This document shows, in pieces, positions 41,737-51,600 of a DNA stretch of 64,000 bases. Position 1 is the first letter of the stretch; each line of letters begins with the position of its first letter. This DNA is from Leucocoprinus leucothites. Lineage: Eukaryota; Basidiomycota; Agaricomycetes; Agaricales; Agaricaceae. The notes under the pieces were generated by a model. It searched no databases and was not told the DNA's origin. It saw nothing but the letters and a program-made list of their open reading frames with translations. Location of the stretch: NCBI GenBank assembly GCA_013368445.1, contig JAACJO010000009.1, forward strand, positions 1,550,001 to 1,614,000. The letters run 5' to 3'. The position numbers and the translations under genes are program-made.

Positions 41737-44700
41737 CCCTCTCTAAACCATGTCATACTCACCAATATCCTGTGATGCCAAGGGTTCTCCCCTGAACCCA
41801 TAAACTTCTTCTCTCATTACCTCATAGGTTAATCGACTCAATTCATGTGGAATACTTTCTTATCTGATGCTCATGATGTGGATGTTGGCATAGGGCAAGG
41901 GTCTGCTCTGTCTCCTATACTTTCAGTGCTATACTTAGCACCTCTCATGTTCATGTTTGATCAATGTGCTCGACTACAATCCATTCCCTCTTCCCTTCTA
42001 TCCTTTGTTGACAATGGGCTTTGTATATCTCAAGCAAAGAACTATACTGATACTACTTCTTCCTTCAAATTAGCCTACTCCATCATTAACTCCATTTGTA
42101 CTGACCTTGGGTTAGTCGTTGAACATGATAAATCTGAGGTCTTCCACTTCTCTCAATGTCACAATGACTCAAACCCCCCTCTCAACTTATCCCACATTGG
42201 CAGTCCCCTCCTTCATCCAAAACACTTCTAGCAATACTTAGGCTTTTACTTTGATCATTGTCTTTCATTTCAAGAACATGTTCGATACTATTCCACCAAA
42301 GCATTATCCACAGTGAAAGCTATGGGTATGCTAGGTAACTCTACCTGAGGTCTCCTCCCTCTCCAGAAATGACTCCTCTATAGGTCATGTGTCGTCCCAG
42401 TGGCAACGTATGGCTTCCGATTATGGTACTTCGAAGGCACTCATAACAAGATGCTTCTCAAGTCCCTATCATCTATGCAGAGACATGTGGCTCTTTGGAT
42501 CACAGGCACTTTCCATACTTCCCCTTCTGGTGGCCCTGAAAGTATTGCTGGACTTATCCCAATTCACCTCCATCTTCGTAAATTAGCTATTTGTTCATTG
42601 TACTGAGTTTCTATTTTACCCTCCAATCATGTGTTACATTCCCTTCTATCTGATTGTTTCTCTCTTAATTCCTCCCCCCATCCCCAATTGCTTTGCCTTC
42701 TGTCTCTGGCCAACAAAGCTAAAATCAAAAGCCCTCTTATTAATGTAGATAATTCTCTCTCTCATTTTTCTGATTCCTTTTCTCCATTCACTCCTGAATC
42801 CAAACCCAGTTCTCATCTCATGGACACTTTTCCTGACTCCATCCACTTCCACCCTTGCAATCACTCGGATAAACATGAAATGTATAAACATGTATCATCT
42901 CTAGACTCGATCTTTTCCTCCTCTTCTTCTAATTGTAATTGTATTTCAGTTGTTACTGATGCCTCTGTCCCTCTTGTAGGTTCCCTTCAGGCAGTTTTGG
43001 CAGCACATTTATATTGCGGTGGATGACAAGTGTCCCACGCAAATCAGGCAAGTGGCTGGGCATCTTCCACAGACACTGAACTCTACTCCATTCACATTGG
43101 CATTGCCAAGGCCATCTCCCTCCAGTGCGATCACATCATTCTCATCACCAACTGTCTCCCAGCAGCTAAGCTGGCAGTTGATCCATCCATCCACTCAAGC
43201 CAGTCACATTCTATCCATGTTTGTCAGTTACTATCAGACTGGCTCACTGCCAAACCATTCTGTTCCATCAACTTCTGGGACGTCCCATCCAAGTGGCATT
43301 GGAAGCCTCACTTAAAAGTCCATAATGACGTCACTTCCACACGCATCCATGCCCCTCCTCATATGGGTGCCACCCTTGACTTCTTGCAACACAAAACCAC
43401 CAATGACTGCCAGAAATCCTGGGAGTCTACATTCTGGAAGAAGAAGTACCATGGCAATGGTTTCCTTCTTTCAAAAAAGAACTGCAAATTCCTCATCCCC
43501 ACTTATGTCAAAGGGGGCACATGGCTCTCTCTAGCTAACGAGTCACCATCACTATGTGCACGCATGACCCATGCCATTCTCAATCATGCTCCAATTGGAA
43601 CTTATTGTGAGAGATTTTTCCCCCTCGAGCCCAAATCCTGTTGTTGTGGCCACCTTCTGGAGTCATGACATCACATCTTGTGCTATTGCCCTCTATATCC
43701 CATCTGCACTCAATAGGTGCAATGCGCCTTCCCTCAGTATGAGTTCCTAGTTGAGTTCTTGAAAAGAACCCAGCTACTTTTGCTTTCACCAATCATGACA
43801 CACATCCACTGCCACCTCAAGCTCCTGTGCCTGCCAAACCAAATGAAGGTGAACTATACTCTTTCATCTCCTCTCTTCTATTTTCTTTTGAGTCCAATCT
43901 CTGTGTATAACACCTTGTTCTATAGTCTCGCTTTCAAGTCTTCTCTATTTTGCTGGACTAATTGTGTATAGTCTATCTCTCAAGTGGTCTCCAACCACTT
44001 TGTGTACCCCAGCTTGCTGTAGTGTACCATCTGTTTGTACTATTTAGTTGAAAGCAGACTGTGATTGAGCACCGCTATATAAATTCATTGATTTAAAAAA
44101 AATAAAAAAATAAAAAGGCACAGACACTAGTGATTAAACCTTTGGCCCACCCGGCCTGGATAATGTGGGTGAGGAAAACACCTGCATCTTTGGTAGATCA
44201 TTGGATAACTCCTCCCATCTGATTCAGGTGAAGAGCTCCTGAGGAAACCACCTCAAATTGCATATGGCAAGCGATCATCTTTTCAATAAGTTTGTCTAAA
44301 GTGTTTAGTAGAACAATAGGGCGAAATGCTTTGGGGGTATCATAGGCTGGTTTGTTCAGCTTGGGGATGATGATAGAGACCGAGTCTTTGAAGTGACTTG
44401 GCCAATGAGAAAGAAGTACACATGCATTAGCAATGAGTATAATGTTCTTGAGGCAGTTGTCATGGGTGACAATAGACTTTAGATGTCTCCAGGAAATGTG
44501 ATTGGGTCTGGGTGCTGAGGAGTTAGCACAAGAAGAGAGGGATTTGGTGAGTTCAAGAGTGGAGAAATCTGCCCAAGAACCGGGAGGGAGGGATTTCATT
44601 TCATTCAAAATATGCAGGCTTACCAGTCGTCCGGAAGCAGAGTTGTATGACAAGTGAAGTGCATTCCATAGGTCTGGGAGATCATTACAAGGTTGTCCTT

Positions 44701-45876
44701 GATATTGAATGCCTTCAATGGTGGGGAGTTTTTGTTGTTTGACCCATTCCATGAGATCCCAGGGTTGTTTGTTGGTTGACATGATTTCATGAATGCGTTC
44801 ATCAAAGAAAAAGCATTTGGCAGCTCGAGTAGCCACTCTGAATGATCACCAGTCTTTTCGGTCCTTTGTTCTCCTGTAAATGAGTAAGGTCTCAGAGCAG
44901 TGGGGGGACCACCATTCCTTTGATCGATTAGTGATCCATACAGTTTTAGAGTTCGTGTTCCATGAATCAGAAAAAATATGAGAGATGGAGTCAGAAATAT
45001 TGTCCATACGAGAAGTGGAGTGAATGTTTGAACAATCAAGAGCTGCTAGATGCTCCGAGACCTGAGAAATGAAAGTGGTCTTTTCATTGCTGTCTTTTGG
45101 CAGTACATATTTTTTATAATTAACATAGTCCAGACAAATTGGGAGATCAATGATCAAAGGTGCATGATCTGAAGGCAGTCTCAAATTTACATCAATGATG
45201 TGGGAGGTGGAATCGTTAGCACAGAAGATGAGATCAATGACAGAATTATCATGATTCTCTATGGGAGAAAAATGCGTTGGAGAAAAAGCAGTCAGTAATG
45301 ACCTGGTGAGATTGAAACAATCCACTAGCTCCATTAGAGTTATGGCGGAATAAGTGATATGGGTAGCTGAGGGATCCCATTCTGGAGAGTGACAGTTGAG
45401 GTCACCTCCCATATACACGATATTGGGAATGTTGATGAAGTTAGTCATGAGGAAATTTATTGCCAATGATGACAAGTCAGAGTATATGTTGAGGAAATGG
45501 ATATAGTTACTCTTGTTGAATAATCCCAATATTTGGATATCGCAGTGATTAACCCACTCTTACTGAAGAATAGGTCTCATACGAAGTAAGTGTCTGTGAA
45601 CATAAGTCAAAGTGTGGGGATGGGGGTCATTGGGTTTAGTAGGGCGAACCATACACAGCCACTCAGGATGGATAGGGGCACCTATGACATTGTCTCCTTC
45701 AGGGTTAGTTGTAAAAGGTGCTTTGCAGATGTGATTCCATGGGGGTTCCTGTGGAAAGATGATTTTGAAGTCCAGCTTCTTGTACTCAAGAATGGTGTCA
45801 ACCAGGGCATAAGAGCAACCCACATTTTGCAAATAGATACAAACAGAAGAAATAATATTGTTCTTACCAGACATAT

Positions 45877-48667
45877 TTAAATTGCAACTCTGCCACCAGA
45901 GCAATTGGTATTGGTGCAGACAGCATGTGCAGTGCATGACTCGGTGGCTTTATTAGAGTGCCAGGTCTGGTTGAACCTGTTTCTCCAAAATGGACACTTA
46001 GTGTTGTTAGCATGATGGTCACCTTTGCAATTAAGGCATTTGAAGTTCTCAAGATGAGGACATGGGATGCCATCAGGAGTGGTATCATGAGGAGGATTTG
46101 ATTTTGGATTGGCCTTACAACACCAGGCTATAGATCGATGATTCTCAACACAATGAGGACCACCACAAATTTGACAGTGAGCACCAAGGGCTCAATATGC
46201 ATGAGTGGGGTGACCCCACTGCCAGCAGTTCCTACATTGTGCAATGCCAGGGTGCATACTGGTAGCCCAGATGGTGCCAACATGTTGGCCAAAGTTTAGA
46301 GTGTGGTTGACCAATGTCTTGGCCTTAGTACCATTTTGGGAGTCCTAAATGTCGAACCATATGACAGCTGTATTGGACTTGGGGGAGGCCTTCATGATGT
46401 GAGGGTGAGCGGCAAGGATGACATTTTCAAAGAGAGAAGATTGGCTGAGGGCCTGCTCAACAAAAGCAGGGAAAAGAGGGGTGGAGGAATTGGCTACCCA
46501 GTAAGGGACACTGACAATTTTGAGAAATGATTTGGATTGCAGAAGATGGGGCTCAATGGGTATAGCATCTCCGAGTTGCCAGGCTTTTTTTAACCAGGAT
46601 TTAATGGTGTTGAGGTCATTAGGAGTGGCAATGCCTGAAGTGGCAATGGATATACTATTGTATGATTCGTGGACAGATTCAACATGAAGTTTGGATTGGG
46701 CAGCAGTAAGGCTGTGATTGCAGAATTCAGCCACTTTGTTGAAATCTTTGATTTGGTCTGCAATGATGTTTTGTTCAAAAGGAATGAGAACTTGGCGACA
46801 GGTAGGACTGTGTGTTGTCATTTTCGGTTTAGTGTGTTGAGCACTTGAAGATGAAGGTTCAGGCACTTGAGGCTGAGTACTACCAAGCCTGCCTTGTACA
46901 TAGCAAGGACTTTGTCATAAGAAAGTTCAGGGAAGGTGAGTATCATTTCTCGCATCTTGACCCCATCAATAGAGGGAGAGGAGGAAGAGGAAGTCAAAGG
47001 CTGGACACCCTGTCAGGTGGCATCAGTGAAGGACATATTCTTCTTGTTGAAATGTTCTATAAGGGGTTTGGTGGATGCCTTACGATCAGGAGGGGGAATA
47101 GGGGGCAGCATTTCAGAGGCGCCCTTAGGGTTAGGTTTTGATAGCTGAGCCTGGCCATCAGAAGAAGGGTGCCCAACTAAGTGCTTGAAGTTTCTATTCC
47201 CATTCCTTGGGGTCATGTGATTGGAAGGTGGGGGGGAGCCTGGGAGACACGGATAGGGCCGGCAGGCTTAGAGGATGTAACGTCATTCTTTGCCTTTCGG
47301 GAGCCTGGCACAGATGAGATGTCATGTGCCTTACCAGAAGATGAGACGTCATTCTGGGGGGAAAAAGGTGTGCCCTCTGCAGGAGGGGCTTTGTTGACAT
47401 TCATGGAATCATCGTCAATACATGCTGTGGGATTAGTTTGCCTGACAATGATGCTAGGCAGAAATAGGGGGGTGGGGATGAAAGATGGAGAAGGTTTACA
47501 TGCCTTCTTTCCCTTACCCTTACCCTTCAGAGGGGGGGAAGAGTCCGTCATAGGGATATTGGCAGGAGGGCTGAGATATTGTCTCAGCGCTTTGACGATC
47601 GTGAGTTCACTTTTGCTGTTAATAGGCAAGCGGTCCCAGCCTGACTCAAACATAGTTGTTAGCAAACAATAAATGGGTTCCCCCATTTGGAGAACCCTTT
47701 GGTCTTTCTCTCCAGGCTGTAATCCCAGAGCAGCTTGGTGTTTGAAAAAATTTGTGACATATTTAAGTGCCTCAAGCACTTTGAAAGCAGCTTCACCTAC
47801 AGAAACAGTTTCTTCGGTGGCTCTGTTGGATGGATCCTTAAGATCTGGGAGATGTGGCTGTGTAGGCCTAGATTCCTGTGGCTGTGCAGTGACATCACCA
47901 GTGACATCATGTGTGATATCAGATATGATGTCATTAGTATCAAATGATCCAGCAAAGAAGGTAGCCAGTGTGCCGGATGGCACAGCATTTGCTGACTCAG
48001 TGGATCCATGAATTGCATGAGGCAGCCTTGAGGTGGGTGGGGGTCCAAAGAACCAAGTAGTGGGTGCCCCATTTCTGAGTATCCCATCCTCTTGGTTGCT
48101 CCACCTGTCCCTGCAAGAGTTCAAATTCAGAGGATCAGGAGGATTGAGCTCACCTACAAATCCCTCACCATAAGGATGGAAAGGGATGGGCAATTTGAAG
48201 CCATCATATGCACTCATAGATGCCATTCTTGAGATGGCTTTGGGTGTAGTGTCCAGGCCTCAACAGACATCATGAGCATGAACTTGCTTGGTATGTGATG
48301 AGGGGGGAGGGAGAGTTCTGAGGGATGAGTGTGATGCTGCACGTGAAAGTATAATGGGAGCAATTATAGGGGAGGAGGGGGATGAGGCGCCAGACGAATC
48401 AGAGTCACCCTCACCAGTTTCCTCCTCATCGGAGCCAGCTCTGGATGAGGCAGCAGACTTGACATCGTCATGGACAGAGTGTCTAGTTGATTTGATAGAA
48501 AGTGCTGGCAATTTGGAGTGGTCACACTTGCTGGTTGAGATACATGTTTCAGTGTCGGTGATGTTCATAGGGTCCAAAGATGGCAGCAGGGTACCCTTAA
48601 GGTCCACCCAGTGCGACAGTGCAGTCATATTGGTATAATTCATAGTCAATGTAGTAGTAGACACCAT
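45877..48667 (-). pseudogene. LA1 ORF1, decayed
   Basis: ATG 48667 to TAA 45877-45879, which is followed by AT and the ORF2 ATG (45874). Same domain order as LA3 ORF1: Ser-rich acidic N-terminus, SAYDGFKLPIPF, SFDTNDIISDITHDVTG, MGEPIYCLLTTMFESGWD, THSPTCRQVLIPFEQNI, FDI then the knuckles (46180-46240 and 45985-46025). Stops at about 48260, 47013, 46345 and 46198, and a frameshift, break it. CpG is nearly absent compared with LA3. Confidence 0.78.
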
Positions 48668-48703
48668 CAAAGAAATCGATGATGGTGGTAAGAGGGAAAG
48701 GAG

Positions 48704-49628
48704 AATGATTACCTCATAGGTCAATTGACTCAATTTATGTGGAATACCTTCCTATCTGATGCCCATGATGTGGATGTTGGCATGGGGCAAGGGTCAGCTC
48801 TCTCACCCATACTCTTAGTGCTCTACTTGGTGCCTCTCATGTTCATGTTCAATCAACATGCTCGCCTACAATCCATTCCCTCTTCCCTTTTATCTTTTGT
48901 TGATGATGGGCTTTGTATATCCCAAGTGAAGAACTATACTGACACTATTTCTTCCCTCAAATCAGCATACTCCATCATTAACTCCATATGCACTGACCTT
49001 GGATTAGTTGTTGAACATGACAAATCTGAGGTCTTCCACTTTTCCTGCTGTCACAACAATTCTAATCCTCCACTCAACCTATCTGATGTTGGTGGCTCTC
49101 TCCTTCATCCAAAACACTTCTGGCAATACCTAGGCTTTTACTTCAACCGCCGACTTTCGTTCTAAGAGCATGTTCAATATTATTCCACCAAAGCACTATC
49201 CACAGTGAAAGCTATGGGTATACTAGGTAACTCTACCTGAGGTCTACTCCCTCTACAAAAACGACTTTTATATAGGTCATGTGTTGTCCCTGTGGCAACA
49301 TATGGCTTTTGACTCTGGTACTTTGAAGGCACTCAAAACAAGGCACTTCCTAAGTCCCTCTCAACTATGCAGAGGTGTGTGGCTCTTTGGATCACTGGCC
49401 CCTTCTGGACTTCTCCATCTGGTGGTGCTGAAAGTATTGCTGGACTTATTCCCATTCACCTCCATCTCTGTAAACTAGCTATTCATTATTCATACCGAGT
49501 TTCTACTTTACTCTCTAATCATGCATTACATTCCCTTTTATCTGATCATTTCTCTCTTAATTCTCCCCCCCCATCCTCAATTGCTTCGCCTTCTCTCTCT
49601 AGCCAAAAAAGCTAAAGTCAAGGGCCCT
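48704..49628 (+). pseudogene. LINE-A fragment LA4 (RT and connection region of ORF2)
   Basis: Plus-strand ORF2 from YLIGQ/STQFMWNTF through the RT motifs GMGQGSALSPILLVLYLVPL and SFVDDGLCIS to AKKAKVKGPL. It starts at the 5' end of LA1 and ends at the poly(T) of a LINE-B1 copy. The left join has no TSD. Stops at 49163-49165 and elsewhere. The RT catalytic FVDD is retained but the fragment has neither end of the LINE. Confidence 0.8.
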
Positions 49629-50478
49629 CTTTTTTTTTTTTTTTGGTCAGTGGACCCCAGAGGGGTCCAAATTTATAATGCAGTGTGCGATAGCAGTCTA
49701 TGCCCAACTATCTACTACAGGGAACCAATACTGCTACCAAATACACAAGAGTAAACAACCAGGAATAGATAAGAGTCCTGTCTGAGACAATACACGAATC
49801 AACAACAGAAGGGGGCTAGACATGTGACAAAATATAAAGAAATGAAACATATACTGATATCACTGCATCTGAAAGTGGCAGTCCTTGGGGTTTGTGAGGG
49901 CCCACCCAGTGACTGGTAATAGATGGGGGACAATGCATTGACACAGAGCATTTGGCCATGTCAGTCATGATGGCAGCAGGATTAAGATGGGCCATCCAAT
50001 GGCCAAAACAATAAAGACCTTCATAGGCAGCCACAGCCTCCTCCTCCAAGTCAGGTCCAATGGAAGAGGGAGCAGAGGGGCCAGCCCAGGGTGCAATTGA
50101 GCCACTGGGAGTGGTGGTAGAGAGACCTGTGGGGCTCAAGGCCACCAGAAGTTGAGTAGTAGGTGCAAGGGATGGAATGTCACCAGGCACCAGGTGAGGA
50201 GGTGACTCAAGGTCAGCCTCAGGGGCAATGGAGGACTGAGGTCCAGAGAAGCCATGGATATTGCATGGGTCATCATATGGGTCAAGATGTTTGTCCTCAG
50301 ACATCTCGGCAATGTTGAGCTTGTCATTGGAGGCATTGGCAGACTCAGTTGTTTGGCCTATAGCCTGCTTAGCTTTAGATTTGTGTTTACCCATAGTGCT
50401 AGAAGTAATCACAGTAGTAATATACTCTAAATGTGACACACCAACAAATAGATAGTGGTGGTAAGAGGACAAGAAGGG
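49629..50478 (-). mobile_element. LINE-B1 internal-deletion derivative (about 850 bp)
   Basis: It has a complete 5' end at about 50478 (CTCTTACCACCA block on the minus strand near 50455-50466), ATG at 50393 (MGKHKSKAKQ), N-terminal ORF1 up to MAKC at about 49950, then a direct join to the ORF1/3' UTR end (SMHCPPSITSHWVGPH), the tail block, the hairpin (49652-49668) and poly(A) (16 T at 49629-49644). Compared with full-length LINE-B about 1.4 kb is missing. Both termini needed for mobility are kept, so it resembles a short non-autonomous derivative. No TSD is seen. Confidence 0.75.
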
Positions 50479-51452
50479 ATGCCAGAATGTGTATTTGCGG
50501 TCAGTAGCAGCATGTTCCTTGCCACAATTGATGCACTTGATGTGGGGACAGGGTTCCCCAGCAGGTGTGGGCTGAATGGGGGGGTTAGCTTTTGGTGACT
50601 CCTTACAGCAGGAGGAGGTGGTGCAGTGACTCTTAGACCGATGTGGCCCACCACCACATTGTGAGCACCTGAGAGCACAGTTGTGACAGGTGGTGGTAGT
50701 GTAGCCCCAATGCCAGCATCGTTGACACTGGGGGGTCCTGGGGTGAGTGCGCACAGCCCTAATCATAGACTGCATGCTGTTGAAGTTGAGGTATTTGCCA
50801 ACCAGGCACTTAGCATTAGTGCCAGACTGAGAATCCCAAAGGTTGACCCAAATGGTGGCAGTGTTGGCTTTGGTAGAGTTGCACATGATGCACATGGAGG
50901 AGATATCAGTGAATATCTCCGTGAAGGGAGACAAGCGCATATGGTTGGAGATGTGTTGCAGGGTGGTGTGGATACTACTTGTGTAGTAAGGGACATCCAG
51001 GATCTTGAGGTAAGACCTGGACCTGGGGTGTTTGGTCTTCAGCTTGAATGGGGCTGTGAAGGCTGAAGAGAGGGAGGATTCAATCACCAATGCATCCACA
51101 TCAGTGGCAGCAGTGTTGGTATACAACAAGATGGTGTTGTATGCTCTGGCAATGTTCTTGACATGAAGCGAGCTCTTCACATGAGTAAGGGAGTCATTAA
51201 GGAGGTGCATGGCCTTGTGGTGGAGGTAGGTGATATCACTGGCATCGCTAGTGAAGTCAAGGAAGAGTTGGCATCAGGTGAGGCCTGATATAGTCATATG
51301 GGGTTTCTTTGCAGAAGGCACATCAGCAAGAGCAGCCTGATGCATTGCAGCAACACAGTCAGGCTCAAGGGTGGGGTGGGACTAGGTAAGCTTGATAAGT
51401 GCTGCTGCAGATGCCGGAGTGCGGGCAACCTCAGCAAATGACTTCTTAGCTG
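50479..51452 (-). pseudogene. LINE-B ORF1 fragment, middle domain and knuckles
   Basis: Minus strand, from AKKSFAEVARTPASAAALIKL (51440) through the middle domain (HLLNDSLTHVKSSLH, LKILDVPYYTSS), FTEIFTDISSM, VNLWDSQSGT and the knuckles CQRCWHWGYTTTTC and CINCGKEHAATDRK. It then runs in frame into the 5' UTR and ORF1 start of the B1 derivative, producing a chance 464-codon fused frame (49816-51210). The 5' border at 51452 abuts a LINE-A 3' UTR that has lost its last 50 bases. Confidence 0.75.
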
Positions 51453-51600
51453 CAGTCTGCTTTCAACTAAATAATACAACCAGATGGTATGCTACAGCAA
51501 GCCAGGGTACACGAAGCAGTCGAGACCACTTAAGACAAAGACTATATACGATTAGTCCAGTAAGATAGAAAAGACTCAAAAGAGACTATAGAGCAAGGTG

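Larger units (their letters stand above)
13854..43910 (+). pseudogene. LA2 ORF2 (LINE endonuclease-RT-RNase H), interrupted by G2
   Basis: ATG 13854 to TAA 43908-43910, with G2 inserted after codon segment FDIAQFFPS (15637/41742). The endonuclease has QNVGHSYALVDTILESKK, GGDFNCHSPEWDP and LDHAPLIIDL. The RT has IIIPKPNKPAYDTPK, FDIAQFFPSLNH, GIGQGSALSPILSVLYLAPL and FVDNGLCIS, where the second catalytic Asp is changed to Asn. RNase H has VVTDASVP, STDTELYSIHIG and ITNCLP. The C-terminus has CCCGH motif remnants. Several in-frame stops (14138, 14881-14883, 15509, 42230) and the VDN change show it is dead apart from the G2 insertion. Confidence 0.82.
11044..44116 (+). mobile_element. LINE-A copy LA2, full length, split by gypsy G2
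   Basis: Plus-strand LINE with its 5' end at 11044 and A-rich tail at about 44094-44116, inserted in LA1 ORF2 with the TSD AAAGGCACAGACACT (11029-11043 and 44114-44128; the first three A are ambiguous with the tail). Pieces 11044-15637 and 41742-44116 join perfectly in ORF2 (FDIAQFFPSLNH) when G2 and its TSD CCCTC are removed. Unnested length is about 7 kb. Both ORFs are broken. The 5' block CTCTTACCACCA is at 11059-11070. Confidence 0.9.
8516..45874 (-). pseudogene. LA1 ORF2 (LINE endonuclease-RT-RNase H), decayed
   Basis: ATG at 45874, three bases downstream of the ORF1 stop; TGA/TAA end at 8516-8518. Pieces: 45874-44117 (endonuclease GDLNCHSPEWDP, SDHAPL; start of RT) and, after LA2, 11043-9132 and 8813-8516 (RT motif B GVGQGLALSPILSALYL, catalytic VDDGLCIS, RNase H TDAS...AELYSI...TDC, and the end PQYEFLVEFLKKNP). 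Stops and frameshifts occur throughout, most explained by CG to TG/CA changes. The W/R codon that reads TGA in LA3 (23180-23182) is also TGA here. Non-functional. Confidence 0.78.
4244..48703 (-). mobile_element. LINE-A copy LA1, outermost element of the nest
   Basis: A decayed full-length minus-strand LINE recovered in pieces: 3' tail 4244-4424, ORF2 C-terminus 8483-8813 and 9132-11043, then 44117-48703 with the rest of ORF2, ORF1 and the 5' end (GGGAAAGGAG on the plus strand at 48694-48703). The pieces join exactly once LINE-B2 (TSD 14 bp), a C2 solo LTR (TSD AGAAC) and LA2 (TSD AAAGGCACAGACACT) are removed. The sum is close to 7 kb. Its two outer flanks differ (LINE-B ORF1 left, LINE-A ORF2 right), so no TSD of its own is visible. 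The tail reads T9A12 on the coding strand. Confidence 0.85.

Noticed and set aside
49816..51210. A 464-codon fused LINE-B frame as a possible new gene
   Set aside because: It reads from one ORF1 fragment through another element's 5' UTR into its ORF1; a chance fusion at a rearranged junction.
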